From NCBI GenBank assembly GCA_024508725.1, contig JANINS010000003.1, forward strand, positions 372,001 through 436,000: a DNA stretch of 64,000 nt, in the 5' to 3' direction. Origin of the DNA: Chitinophagaceae bacterium (GTDB lineage Bacteria; Bacteroidota; Bacteroidia; Chitinophagales; Chitinophagaceae). The position numbers and the translations under genes were made by a program. Positions 45,642-54,496 of this stretch are shown here, one piece after another; within the stretch, counting starts at the first letter, position 1, and each line of letters starts with the position of its first letter. The notes under the pieces were generated by a model. That model worked only from the letters and a program-made list of their open reading frames with translations, ran no database searches and was not told the origin of the DNA.

Positions 45642-48116
45642 GTGAAGTATACAACAAATGATATTGCTGATATTATCCAAGCTGATAAGATCGATAGAAA
45701 CGATTATGCCATAGAGCACTTACTGATCGATAGCCGCAAGATCGTTTTCCCAATCACTTCGCTTTTTTTTGCATTACCCGGGCCAAGAAGAGATGGTCAT
45801 GAATTTATACAGGAAGTTTATGAAAGAGGCGTAAGATCGTTCGTGGTAAATGTAACCTTTAAACATCCTCAACTTAGCGAAGCTGTATTTCTTAAGGTGA
45901 CAAATGTTCTGGATGCATTACAAACATTAGCTGCTCATCATCGTAAACAATTCAATATTCCTGTAATTGGAATTACCGGAAGCAATGGTAAGACTATCGT
46001 AAAAGAATGGCTCTACCAATTATTATATCCTGAATACAATATTGTTCGAAGTCCCAGAAGTTACAACTCACAGATTGGTGTTCCATTAAGTATCTGGCAG
46101 ATGAACGAAAGTCATACTCTGGCCATTTTTGAAGCAGGGGTTTCTACTTCTGCAGAGATGGAAAAGCTGGCAAACATTATTCAACCAACGATTGGAATTC
46201 TTACCAACATCGGTGAAGCACACAATGAGGGATTTCTTGATTATGCTCACAAATTCACAGAAAAGCTGAAGCTGTTTTATAATTGTGAAACGGTTATTGC
46301 AAGACGTAAAGACATCCATGTAAGCAAAGAAGTTTTACAGGAACAGTTACACACGAAATTTTTAACCTGGGGCTCTGCGGCAGAAAATGAGTTTATAATT
46401 GAGGAGATACAAAAACACCACAATAGGTCTACACTTAAGATCAGCTATTCCGGCAAGCAACTAAATCTCACCATTCCTTTTGTTGATGATGCCAGTATAG
46501 AAAATATGATCACTTGTTGTTGTACAATGTTATTGTTGAATTATGATATTGATGTGATCAGTTCAAGAGTCCAACAAATGCAGCCGGTAGAGATGAGGTT
46601 GCAGCAAAAGAAAGGTGTAAACAACTCTTACATCATCAACGATAGTTATAGTAATGATCCATATTCACTTTCCATCGCCCTTGATTATTTAAAGCAACAG
46701 GCAGGCAAAAATAAAACCACGGTTATTCTGTCCGATTTTTTACAATCAGCCGAGAATAAAGTTCAATTGTATGAAGCTTTAGGTAGAGAGTTGCAGCAGC
46801 GAAAGATCAACAGGGTGATCGGAATCGGAAATGACGTATTCATTAACAAAAAAAATATTGCCGGCAATTACAAAGGAAAGTTGATCTGCTTCAGTTCTAC
46901 TGATGAATTCCTGGATAATTTCAATGCTCATCAATTTAAAGATGAGTACATATTATTGAAAGGGGCAAGGATATTCGAGTTTGAAAAGATCAGTCATTGG
47001 CTGGAACAGAAAGTACACCAGACAGTGCTTGAAGTAAACTTAACTGCACTTATACATAACCTGAAAGTCTATCAAAAACAACTAAAGCCTTCTACCAAAG
47101 TAATGGCTATGGTAAAAGCTTTTAGCTACGGAAGCGGAACAGCAGAAGTTGCAAGAGTATTACAGTTTCATAAAGTAGATTACCTGGCTGTTGCTTATAC
47201 TGATGAAGGTGTTGAATTAAGAAAAGCAGGAATCAGTTTGCCGATCATGGTGATGAATCCTGATGATGTTGGCTTTGATGCAATTGTTGCATACAATCTA
47301 GAACCTGAGATATATGGCATGCATATTTATCACAGCTTCACTAATTATTTATCGCAACAGGGATTGCAACAATTTCCTGTTCATATAAAGATCGATACAG
47401 GAATGCATCGTTTGGGTTTTGAGTCAAAAGATCTTGATGAATTGTGTACTAATCTCAGATCAAATAAAACGTTGGCGGTTCGTTCAGTATTCTCTCACCT
47501 TGTGGGCAGCGAAGCCCCGGAGCATGATGATTTTACAAAACACCAGGCACAACTTTTTGATGAAGCATGCAAAAAGATCGAATCTTCGATCGGTTATTCT
47601 TTCATTAAACATGTAGCCAATTCTTCGGGCATCAATCGCCATCCCAATCTGCAATACGATATGGTTCGACTTGGTATCGGGTTGTACGGAGTAGATAGTT
47701 CTGCCGAGATGCAGGATCAGCTGCAAACAGTTGCAACATTGCGATCAACAATTTCTCAGATTCGAAGTGTTGCTGCCGGAGAAACAGTTGGGTATAACAG
47801 AAAAGGTATCGTTGATCGTGATAGCTTGATCGCTACCGTTAGAATCGGATACGCAGATGGATTTACAAGACATTTAGGTAATGATAAGGGGAAGGTTTGG
47901 GTAAATGGCAGCACCGCTTCTATTATTGGTAATGTGTGTATGGATATGACGATGATCGATGTTACCGATGTGCCTGCGCTTTCTGTTGGAGATGAGGTGG
48001 AGATCTTTGGCAGAAACATTCCTGTTCAACAGGTAGCCGAATGGAGTGGTACCATACCTTACGAGATACTCACCAATGTAAGTCAGCGGGTGAAACGTGT
48101 TTATGTAGAGGAATAA
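45642..48116 (+). CDS. Bifunctional MurF ligase / alanine racemase
   Basis: An 824-residue fusion. The N-terminal half (about 1-450) is MurF, which adds D-Ala-D-Ala to UDP-MurNAc-tripeptide, with the ATP loop Gly-Ile-Thr-Gly-Ser-Asn-Gly-Lys-Thr near 108. The C-terminal half (about 455-824) is an alanine racemase with PLP Lys492 in Met-Val-Lys-Ala-Phe-Ser-Tyr-Gly and Gly-Tyr-Ala-Asp-Gly near 731. The fusion feeds D-Ala production to its user. No ATG is present: GTG at 45642 or TTG at 45636 is the start. Confidence 0.94.
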   Translation: MKYTTNDIADIIQADKIDRNDYAIEHLLIDSRKIVFPITSLFFALPGPRRDGHEFIQEVYERGVRSFVVNVTFKHPQLSEAVFLKVTNVLDALQTLAAHHRKQFNIPVIGITGSNGKTIVKEWLYQLLYPEYNIVRSPRSYNSQIGVPLSIWQMNESHTLAIFEAGVSTSAEMEKLANIIQPTIGILTNIGEAHNEGFLDYAHKFTEKLKLFYNCETVIARRKDIHVSKEVLQEQLHTKFLTWGSAAENEFIIEEIQKHHNRSTLKISYSGKQLNLTIPFVDDASIENMITCCCTMLLLNYDIDVISSRVQQMQPVEMRLQQKKGVNNSYIINDSYSNDPYSLSIALDYLKQQAGKNKTTVILSDFLQSAENKVQLYEALGRELQQRKINRVIGIGNDVFINKKNIAGNYKGKLICFSSTDEFLDNFNAHQFKDEYILLKGARIFEFEKISHWLEQKVHQTVLEVNLTALIHNLKVYQKQLKPSTKVMAMVKAFSYGSGTAEVARVLQFHKVDYLAVAYTDEGVELRKAGISLPIMVMNPDDVGFDAIVAYNLEPEIYGMHIYHSFTNYLSQQGLQQFPVHIKIDTGMHRLGFESKDLDELCTNLRSNKTLAVRSVFSHLVGSEAPEHDDFTKHQAQLFDEACKKIESSIGYSFIKHVANSSGINRHPNLQYDMVRLGIGLYGVDSSAEMQDQLQTVATLRSTISQIRSVAAGETVGYNRKGIVDRDSLIATVRIGYADGFTRHLGNDKGKVWVNGSTASIIGNVCMDMTMIDVTDVPALSVGDEVEIFGRNIPVQQVAEWSGTIPYEILTNVSQRVKRVYVEE

Positions 48117-48242
48117 CATGGATTTGATCGAATTGCACCAATTCTGTAACAAAACAGTTACTGTTAATACTAATAGTTAATTGGTTCGTCTTAATTCGTG
48201 TAATTCGTGTTTCTATATCTTTGGCAATCTTAAAAACAGACC

Positions 48243-48941
48243 GTGAAAGCAAGGCAGGTAATTCTACTTATACTACTCATCATATTTGCAGACCAGGCAG
48301 TAAAGTTTTACATCAAGCTCAATTATTATATTGGTGAAGAACATAATGTTCTTGGCAACTGGTTCAAGTTACATTTCGTAGAAAATGAAGGAATGGCCTG
48401 GGGCTGGAGTTTTGGTGGTGCTTTCGGAAAGATCGCTCTTACATTATTCCGACTTGCAGCTGTGATCTTTGGTGTATTTTATATCAGGAACATCATCAGG
48501 AAAAGAGAACACAAAGGATTTATCATTTGCGCTGCATTGATCTTTGCAGGAGCTCTAGGAAACCTGATCGATAGTTTATTCTATGGAATGATCTTCAACG
48601 AAAGCGGCGATGTTTTTAATCACCAGGCTGCTCAATTATTTCCAAAAGGTGGTGGTTATGGAACTTTCCTGCATGGTAAAGTAGTAGATATGCTTTACTT
48701 CCCTATTGCATCTGGTGTTTTACCAAAGTGGGTTCCAATTTGGGGTGGTGAATATGTTGAATTCTTCAGACCCGTATTCAATATTGCAGATGCTTCTATT
48801 TCTATTGGTGTGATTGCAATACTGATATTTCAGAAAAAATTCTTTGGAAAACACGAAACCACCAAAACAACTACAACATCATCAGTTGCTGAGCCAGCAA
48901 CTACAACTGAAATTACTGCGGCAGATAAAACTGCTGAATAG
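48243..48941 (+). CDS. lspA: Lipoprotein signal peptidase
   Basis: A 232-residue inner-membrane aspartic protease that removes lipoprotein signal peptides. Four helices are visible. The catalytic aspartates are in Gly-Asn-Leu-Ile-Asp-Ser near 103 and Phe-Asn-Ile-Ala-Asp-Ala-Ser near 181. It is longer than most LspA (about 160) because of an insertion at about 115-165 and a Thr/Ala/Glu-rich tail from about 205. It starts at GTG, with a TATCTTTG box at 48216-48223. The window encodes many lipoproteins that need it. Confidence 0.95.
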   Translation: MKARQVILLILLIIFADQAVKFYIKLNYYIGEEHNVLGNWFKLHFVENEGMAWGWSFGGAFGKIALTLFRLAAVIFGVFYIRNIIRKREHKGFIICAALIFAGALGNLIDSLFYGMIFNESGDVFNHQAAQLFPKGGGYGTFLHGKVVDMLYFPIASGVLPKWVPIWGGEYVEFFRPVFNIADASISIGVIAILIFQKKFFGKHETTKTTTTSSVAEPATTTEITAADKTAE

Positions 48942-48952
48942 AATTTAAATCA

Positions 48953-48972
48953 GTACAAGAGTGCGACGCAAC
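48953..48972 (+). repeat. Dispersed intergenic repeat core, copy 8
   Basis: A perfect 20-bp core between convergent lspA and a lipoprotein gene, ending in the tail TGAAGCTGGTTAC, the same as in copy 2. Confidence 0.85.
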
Positions 48973-49009
48973 GATGCTCAATCAGTGGCATGAAGCTGGT
49001 TACAAAAAA

Positions 49010-49843
49010 CTACTGCACCTGTACTTTCATTTTACCCGAAGCGATATTAACGTTGGATGATGCAGCATCTTTGGCAGTTCCAGAGAAAATTGCATCCATC
49101 ACACGTGTGGTTGTATTAAATCCCACTACTGTAAATACAAGATTGGTGCTGTTCATTTGTCTCGCATCGTAGATTGTAGCACCTCCGGGAGTTTTAAACT
49201 CAAAAACCGCAGTGCCATTGCTGGTAGAATATGTTCCGGTAGGTGTTGCAGAGGTTTGCAATAGCTGAACAAAAAATGTGGTATCGTTAGTGGCAGTTTT
49301 GCCATAAATATTTAAGAAAACAGGAGGCGTTGTACCGCTGATCACTGCAGAATCAATATGTCCTTTAAAATTAAACGCTCCTTCAGAAAATCTCCATGCT
49401 GTATCAGAACTGTTCACTGTTCCAGAACCTGAAGAAGCACCGGGAGTTATAGAAAAATTACAGAAACTTGTTCCATAACTAACCGTAAAATCGCTTGCAA
49501 TCGGAAGAATTGGTTTGCCGCCACCTTTTAATGTAACTGTATAAGTTCCGGGAGCTGCGAAGAAGCCTGAGTCTATAAACCAAAATCCATTGGTTGTATC
49601 CGTAAATATTCTGTACTTACCACTGCCGGTTACGTTCACCGTTACTACAACAGAATTGCTGGTGGTAAGATCCTGGTTCTCGGTATATGTTCCGTTGATT
49701 AAGATCGGTTCGCAATCACCTAACGAATCTTTCAATGTTCCGGCCGAGATGGCATTGCCTCCCGTTTCCACACTGTATTCTTTGGAACAGGCAAACATCA
49801 AAAAAATACAAATAGGTAATGCTATCAGGATTAACCGCTTCAT
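49010..49843 (-). CDS. Hypothetical lipoprotein (277 aa)
   Basis: A 277-residue lipoprotein (Leu-Met-Phe-Ala-Cys, Cys19). The ATG at 49843 was chosen to begin directly at the signal peptide. The mature protein is Thr/Ser/Gly-rich with Ig-like beta strands in the first half (Gly-Thr-Tyr-Thr-Val-Thr-Leu) and a second beta domain (about 140-277). No known motif. Probably a surface or periplasmic binding protein; function unknown. Confidence 0.7.
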   Translation of the reverse strand: MKRLILIALPICIFLMFACSKEYSVETGGNAISAGTLKDSLGDCEPILINGTYTENQDLTTSNSVVVTVNVTGSGKYRIFTDTTNGFWFIDSGFFAAPGTYTVTLKGGGKPILPIASDFTVSYGTSFCNFSITPGASSGSGTVNSSDTAWRFSEGAFNFKGHIDSAVISGTTPPVFLNIYGKTATNDTTFFVQLLQTSATPTGTYSTSNGTAVFEFKTPGGATIYDARQMNSTNLVFTVVGFNTTTRVMDAIFSGTAKDAASSNVNIASGKMKVQVQ

Positions 49844-49964
49844 TGAACAAAGAAATAAGTTTTTAACCAATATTAGTCCCTACACAAGATAATGTCGCTC
49901 CTGCTAACGCTGCCTTAAACTGATTATTATGTAGCCAGCGTATCGTAACACAGATTTAGCTTTA

Positions 49965-49984
49965 CTTGCGTCGCACTCTTCAAC
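49965..49984 (-). repeat. Dispersed intergenic repeat core, copy 9
   Basis: Core with the outer GTAC changed to GTTG and the last base to G. In core orientation, the left flank begins with GTAAGAAGGAGG and contains CTGCTTGTTGTTGAG, and the right flank ends in CGCTGGCTAC. This copy shows the full element of about 120 bp best. It lies between two minus-strand genes. Confidence 0.8.
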
Positions 49985-50050
49985 TACAGAAGCTGCACTC
50001 AACAACAAGCAGTAAAGACTCCTCCTTCTTACGAAACATTCATAAGCAAA

Positions 50051-50078
50051 AAAAGAGCCACCAATCATTGGTAGCTCT
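50051..50078 (-). terminator. Terminator after fumC
   Basis: Arms 50054-50065 and 50067-50078 (AGAGC and ACCAAT complements, with one mismatched pair) followed on the minus strand by a T-run. It lies just beyond the heptamer tract after the fumC stop. Confidence 0.85.
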
Positions 50079-50083
50079 ACTTT

Positions 50084-50118
50084 CTTATCGCTTACTTCTT
50101 ATTTCTTATCTGCTATTT
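50084..50118 (-). repeat. Heptamer tract at the fumC 3' end
   Basis: Five 7-bp units read on the plus strand as CTTATCG, CTTACTT, CTTATTT, CTTATCT, GCTATTT. The fumC stop (50113-50115) lies in the last unit. The tract fills the gap to the terminator. Confidence 0.7.
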
Positions 50119-51513
50119 TAACTCACCCACCATATTTCCAGGGATCACCCATTCGTCAAATTGTTCTGGTGTAACATAGCCAAGCTTCACCGCCATTTCC
50201 TTTAATGTTGTTCCTTCTTTATGGGCCTTCTGAGCAATCTCAGCAGCTTTATAATAACCGATCTTAGTATTGAGAGCGGTCACCAACATCAGGCTGTTAT
50301 CGACATGCTTTTTAATATTGGCTTCAATTGGCTCTATACCTACAGCACATTTATCATTAAAGCTCACACAACCATCGCCGATCAGTCTTGCAGAATGAAG
50401 GAAGTTGTAGATCATCACCGGCTTGAATACATTCAATTCAAAATGCCCCATCGATCCACCAACGTTGATCGTAACATCATTACCCAGCACCTGTGCTGCG
50501 ATCATGGTCAACGCTTCGCATTGTGTTGGATTTACTTTACCTGGCATAATAGAGGATCCGGGTTCGTTATCCGGAATAAATATCTCTCCTATCCCACTCC
50601 TCGGACCAGAAGAAAGCATTCTTATATCGTTAGAGATCTTCATTAAACTAACAGCAACTGTTTTCAAAGCACCATGAGCTTCTACAATTGCATCATGAGC
50701 AGCCAAAGCTTCGAATTTATTTTCTGCAGTAACAAAAGGAAGTCCTGTTAGCTCAGCGATTTTTTTTGCCACCAACTCAGAATAACCTTTTGGTGTGTTG
50801 ATGCCCGTTCCAACTGCCGTTCCGCCAAGGGCTAATTCACTTAAATGTTCCAGTGTATTCTTAACAGCTTTCAACCCATGATCTAACTGAGAAACATAAC
50901 CACTGAATTCTTGTCCGAGTGTGAGTGGTGTTGCATCCATGAAATGTGTTCTGCCGATCTTCACCACATGCATGAACTGCTTGCTCTTTTCTGCAAGTGT
51001 GTTTCTAAGTTTCTCAATTCCCGGGATCGTAGTTTCGATCAGCATTTTATATGCAGCAATGTGCATTGCCGTAGGGAAAGTATCGTTAGATGATTGTGAT
51101 TTATTTACATCATCATTCGGATGGATCACTTTTTCTTTATCGGTTAAAGCACCTCCTTTTATCACATGAGCCCTGTAAGCAACAACTTCGTTTACATTCA
51201 TATTGCTTTGTGTACCGCTTCCTGTTTGCCAAACTACTAAGGGAAATTGATCGTCCAGCGTTCCTTCTAATATCTCATCACAAACCTGGGCAATCAGTTG
51301 TTTCTTATCATCAGGTAAAACACCGAGTTCATTATTAGCAAGAGCTGCAGCTTTTTTCAGGTAAGCAAAAGCCTTGATGATCTCTTTAGGCATTTTATTG
51401 ATGTCCAGCGCTATCTGGAAATTCTCGATACTGCGTTGAGTTTGAGCTCCCCAATAAACATGTGAAGGCACTTTCACTTCACCCATCGTGTCTTTTTCTA
51501 TCCTGTATTCCAT
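50113..51513 (-). CDS. fumC: Fumarate hydratase class II
   Basis: A 466-residue class II fumarase (fumarate to L-malate, TCA cycle, no Fe-S cluster). Visible: [12 protein letters not shown] near 97, His-Pro-Asn-Asp-Asp-Val-Asn near 129, and the signature [12 protein letters not shown] near 318. Full length. It converges on nothing and is divergent from the NlpC/P60 gene, 86 bp away. Confidence 0.97.
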   Translation of the reverse strand: MEYRIEKDTMGEVKVPSHVYWGAQTQRSIENFQIALDINKMPKEIIKAFAYLKKAAALANNELGVLPDDKKQLIAQVCDEILEGTLDDQFPLVVWQTGSGTQSNMNVNEVVAYRAHVIKGGALTDKEKVIHPNDDVNKSQSSNDTFPTAMHIAAYKMLIETTIPGIEKLRNTLAEKSKQFMHVVKIGRTHFMDATPLTLGQEFSGYVSQLDHGLKAVKNTLEHLSELALGGTAVGTGINTPKGYSELVAKKIAELTGLPFVTAENKFEALAAHDAIVEAHGALKTVAVSLMKISNDIRMLSSGPRSGIGEIFIPDNEPGSSIMPGKVNPTQCEALTMIAAQVLGNDVTINVGGSMGHFELNVFKPVMIYNFLHSARLIGDGCVSFNDKCAVGIEPIEANIKKHVDNSLMLVTALNTKIGYYKAAEIAQKAHKEGTTLKEMAVKLGYVTPEQFDEWVIPGNMVGELK

Positions 51514-51599
51514 TGATCTGTGATTATATGATTAGAGGATTTTTTACGAGGTGCAAAGTTAGCCTGAAAATTGTGCTGCATACTAACAATTATCAGGTT

Positions 51600-52181
51600 A
51601 TGAAAGGAAAACTATGGTGTTTGATATTAGGTCTCAGTTTTTTAGCCTGCAACCAGGTAAAAGACGAAAAACCTGCAAAGGATACATTGGCTGTAGGACC
51701 CTCGGATACTTTGATCATGAAGAAAGATACTACAACACTTGTGGTAAATAAAGTAATGATCAAAACAGGTGAAGTACCACCACAACAGGTGGTAGATTTT
51801 GCGAAGACATTGATTGGTATACCCTATAAATATGGCTCAACAGATCCGAATGTTGGATTCGATTGCTCAGGATTTATTACTTACGTTTTTAATCATTTTA
51901 ATATAAAAGTTCCAAGATCCTCTATTGAGTTTACCGAAGTTGGGAGAACGGTTTATTTAGATTCAGCAAAAACTGGCGATCTTATTCTCTTTACAGGAAC
52001 AGATAGTACTGAAAGACATATTGGTCACATGGGAATCATTACAAATAACCAGGATGGACAATTAGAATTCATCCATTCCACTTCCGGAAAGCAAAATGGC
52101 GTAACCATCACACCCTTGAACAAATATTATCTGGGAAGATTTATCCGTATTGCAAGAATATTTTCGCAGAACGAAAACTAA
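51600..52181 (+). CDS. NlpC/P60 family lipoprotein (peptidoglycan endopeptidase)
   Basis: A 193-residue lipoprotein (Leu-Ser-Phe-Leu-Ala-Cys, Cys17) with an NlpC/P60 domain (about 65-190). The catalytic triad is Cys89 in Phe-Asp-Cys-Ser-Gly-Phe, His143 in Ile-Gly-His-Met-Gly and His159 in Ile-His-Ser. It probably cuts stem peptides of peptidoglycan in the periplasm. The start at 51600 is the Met at the signal peptide. It converges on the next gene with a 4-bp overlap. Confidence 0.92.
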   Translation: MKGKLWCLILGLSFLACNQVKDEKPAKDTLAVGPSDTLIMKKDTTTLVVNKVMIKTGEVPPQQVVDFAKTLIGIPYKYGSTDPNVGFDCSGFITYVFNHFNIKVPRSSIEFTEVGRTVYLDSAKTGDLILFTGTDSTERHIGHMGIITNNQDGQLEFIHSTSGKQNGVTITPLNKYYLGRFIRIARIFSQNEN

Positions 52182-52714
52182 TTAAAAGGGATCCAAAAAT
52201 TCATAGTAAGCCCCTGGAATTCTCCCTTAAAAGTATAATGATACTGGCCCTGCAACTTAAATTTCTTAAACTTATAATTCAAAGTTGCATATAAAGGATA
52301 GCCGATACCGCTACCATAAACATAACGAGGGCTTATTGAGTAACCAGGGGTGCCGTAAGAATATTCCAAGTCCATTTTGGTCTTAACAAATGAAACGCCT
52401 GCTCCGATTGATGGTTCGAATTTGCCAAGCGGAAAATTCCGGTGATATAATAGAGAGAATTCCTGAACCCAGGCGGTTTCACTATTTCCCATAAGTTGTA
52501 ATTCTCTAAAGTGAAAAAAAGAGAGTTGAATTTCATTTTCTTCAGCTAAAACAACACCAGCTCCTATTTTTGTTGCCACACCTCCGGGATAATAATTTCC
52601 TCCACCTATTCCCCAGCCAACTGTTCCTGTATATTTTATTTTTTGTTTACCTGGATCCTGACTAAATGCATGAAAAGAGATCAGCAGGAATAAAAGAAAA
52701 AGGGGCGTTTTCAT
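52178..52714 (-). CDS. Hypothetical exported protein, barrel-like
   Basis: A 178-residue protein with a cleavable signal peptide (about 1-19, ending Ala-Phe-Ser-Gln). The mature part has alternating aromatic strands (Tyr-Ala-Thr-Leu-Asn-Tyr-Lys-Phe, Gly-Gln-Tyr-His-Tyr-Thr-Phe) ending in Trp-Ile-Pro-Phe-Asn, suggesting a small outer-membrane barrel. I do not recognise a family. It lies 20 bp downstream of the enoyl-CoA hydratase gene. Confidence 0.65.
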   Translation of the reverse strand: MKTPLFLLFLLISFHAFSQDPGKQKIKYTGTVGWGIGGGNYYPGGVATKIGAGVVLAEENEIQLSFFHFRELQLMGNSETAWVQEFSLLYHRNFPLGKFEPSIGAGVSFVKTKMDLEYSYGTPGYSISPRYVYGSGIGYPLYATLNYKFKKFKLQGQYHYTFKGEFQGLTMNFWIPFN

Positions 52715-52734
52715 TGCCCTAAGGTAAAAAACTT

Positions 52735-53514
52735 CTACCGGCCTTTAAAATCAGGCTTCCGCTTTTCAAGGAATGCACTTGTTCCTTCATTCTTATCTTC
52801 TGTCGCAAAACATTCTCCGAACTTCTTTATTTCAAAATCATATCCGGCTTGTGTATGATCGAAGTAGTTTACACACTCAATTACTTTGGTAATAGCCAGT
52901 GGCGCTTTTGCATGAATTACCTGAAGGATCTCTTTACACTTTTCAATTAATTTGTCTTGTTCTACAACGCTATTCACCATTCCATATTGCTCAGCATCTT
53001 TCGCACTGAACATTTCACCCGTCATCAATAATTGCATCGCCCTGTTTCTGCCAACAACTTGTGTTAGTCTTTGCGTTCCACCATAACCAGGGATCAAACC
53101 GAGATTTACTTCAGGCTGTCCAAATTTTGCATTATCACTTGCAATAATAAAATGACAACTCAAAGCAAGTTCACATCCACCACCTAAAGCAAAACCATTT
53201 ACAGCAGCGATCACAGGTTTTGGACAATTCTCGATCTTATCAAAAACATTCTTATGTCCTGTTGCAGCTAAGGCCGCTCCCTCATTTGCTGAAAGAGAAG
53301 TGAATTCACTGATGTCTGCTCCTGCAACAAATGATTTCTGTCCTGCACCGGTAATAATAGCCGATTTAATATCAGCATTATTATACACCTCATCCATTAC
53401 TTTGCTTAGATCGTTGATCACATCTTTGTTCAGTGCATTCAGTTTATCCGGACGGTTTATTGTAATAACCAATGTTCCGTTTTCTAAAGAAGAAAGTAAT
53501 GTTTGGTAAGACAT
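52735..53514 (-). CDS. Enoyl-CoA hydratase
   Basis: A 259-residue crotonase-fold enzyme that hydrates 2-enoyl-CoA. The oxyanion-hole segments are Phe-Val-Ala-Gly-Ala-Asp-Ile near 62 and Ala-Leu-Gly-Gly-Gly-Cys-Glu-Leu-Ala near 109, where Glu supplies a catalytic acid. Gly-Tyr-Gly-Gly-Thr-Gln near 138 follows. It is 9 bp downstream of the methylmalonyl-CoA mutase B12 subunit and probably co-transcribed, linking acyl-CoA breakdown to propionyl-CoA metabolism. Confidence 0.94.
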   Translation of the reverse strand: MSYQTLLSSLENGTLVITINRPDKLNALNKDVINDLSKVMDEVYNNADIKSAIITGAGQKSFVAGADISEFTSLSANEGAALAATGHKNVFDKIENCPKPVIAAVNGFALGGGCELALSCHFIIASDNAKFGQPEVNLGLIPGYGGTQRLTQVVGRNRAMQLLMTGEMFSAKDAEQYGMVNSVVEQDKLIEKCKEILQVIHAKAPLAITKVIECVNYFDHTQAGYDFEIKKFGECFATEDKNEGTSAFLEKRKPDFKGR

Positions 53515-53523
53515 AGCAATATT

Positions 53524-53931
53524 TTAAAATGATCTGTTTTCTTTCACCCAACCTTTGATAAACTCAGCAATCTCACTTGTAGGTGCTCCCGGAGCAAACA
53601 ACTTGCCTACACCCATTTCATTCAGCTGCTTCATGTCGTCATCAGGAATGATCCCTCCACCGGTAAGCAATACATCATTCATTTGCTTTTCCTTCATCAA
53701 CTGAAGCACTTTGGGGAATACTGTCATATGAGCACCTGATAAAATACTGATGCCGATCGCATCAACATCTTCCTGTAAAGCAGCATTGACAACCATTTCA
53801 GGTGTTTGACGTAAGCCGGTATAGATCACCTCCATTCCTGAATCTCTTAAAGCAGTGGCGATCACTTTTGCACCACGATCATGCCCGTCAAGGCCAACTT
53901 TTGCCACTAAAACCCGAATCGGTCTGTTCAT
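53524..53931 (-). CDS. Cobalamin-binding subunit of methylmalonyl-CoA mutase type
   Basis: A 135-residue stand-alone B12-binding domain with the base-off motif Asp-Gly-His-Asp-Arg-Gly (His18) followed by Gly-Ile-Ser-Ile-Leu-Ser-Gly near 80 and Leu-Thr-Gly-Gly-Gly-Ile near 108. In single-chain mutases this domain is the C-terminus; here it is its own gene, as in two-part mutases. The catalytic partner is not in the window. It heads a unit with enoyl-CoA hydratase. Confidence 0.92.
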   Translation of the reverse strand: MNRPIRVLVAKVGLDGHDRGAKVIATALRDSGMEVIYTGLRQTPEMVVNAALQEDVDAIGISILSGAHMTVFPKVLQLMKEKQMNDVLLTGGGIIPDDDMKQLNEMGVGKLFAPGAPTSEIAEFIKGWVKENRSF

Positions 53932-53989
53932 ATAGCAGAATTGGCGTCAAAAATAAGGTAAACTGGTTAAGCTGATTTACAAACAGAAA

Positions 53990-54009
53990 GTACAAGTGAG
54001 TGACACAAC
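53990..54009 (+). repeat. Dispersed intergenic repeat core, copy 10 (variant)
   Basis: Variant core GTACAAGTGAGTGACACAAC, identical to copy 7. The right flank begins GAAGATGAG and differs more from the consensus tail. It lies between two minus-strand genes. Confidence 0.75.
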
Positions 54010-54046
54010 GAAGATGAGTTGTAAAACGATCGTTGGTAAAAAAAGA

Positions 54047-54073
54047 AAAAGCCCTGCGGTTGCAGGACTTTTA
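54047..54073 (-). terminator. Terminator after the DUF1573 pair
   Basis: On the minus strand, AAAAGTCCTGC pairs with GCAGGGCTTTTT around a 4-base loop, then T-rich sequence. It ends the two DUF1573 genes. Confidence 0.85.
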
Positions 54074-54094
54074 TCTTGTTAGAAGAATTTTCTC

Positions 54095-54475
54095 TTATTT
54101 GGTTGCAGCCACCACTTCGCCATCGATGGTTAATGTAACCGGCTCGGCGATATTCGCAAATTTTACAGTAACCGTTTTTGTAAATGCACCCATTGCTGCA
54201 GCATTGTACGTAACCTTAATAGTACCTGATTTACCTTGCTTGATAGGCGTTTTAGGATACTCCGGAGTGGTACATCCGCATTGGGCAGTTGCATTTTCCA
54301 CGATCAAAGGTTTAGCACTGGTTGTGTTCTTGAAAGTGAAAACATATGTTACAGGTTTGTTCTGAGCGATCTTACCAAAAGAATGTTTCATCGCTGTGAA
54401 CTTGATATCATTCTTGGTTTGACCAAAAGAAACAAGACCGAAACATAAGAAAGCTAAAACGAGTAATTGTTTCAT
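54095..54475 (-). CDS. DUF1573 exported protein
   Basis: A 126-residue exported protein (signal peptide about 1-19). The mature DUF1573 domain is an Ig-like beta sandwich with His-Ser-Phe-Gly-Lys-Ile near 32, Cys-Gly-Cys-Thr-Thr-Pro-Glu-Tyr near 66 and a Gly-Lys-Ser-Gly-Thr-Ile-Lys-Val segment. The paired cysteines probably form a disulfide. Function unknown. It is 21 bp downstream of a second DUF1573 gene. Confidence 0.88.
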   Translation of the reverse strand: MKQLLVLAFLCFGLVSFGQTKNDIKFTAMKHSFGKIAQNKPVTYVFTFKNTTSAKPLIVENATAQCGCTTPEYPKTPIKQGKSGTIKVTYNAAAMGAFTKTVTVKFANIAEPVTLTIDGEVVAATK

Positions 54476-54496
54476 ACCTGTAGGCTATTTTTAAAA

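Noticed and set aside
48181-48215. TAATTCGTG repeat before lspA
   Set aside because: Only two units are present; similar stretches occur by chance in AT-rich spacers, so it is not listed as a repeat.
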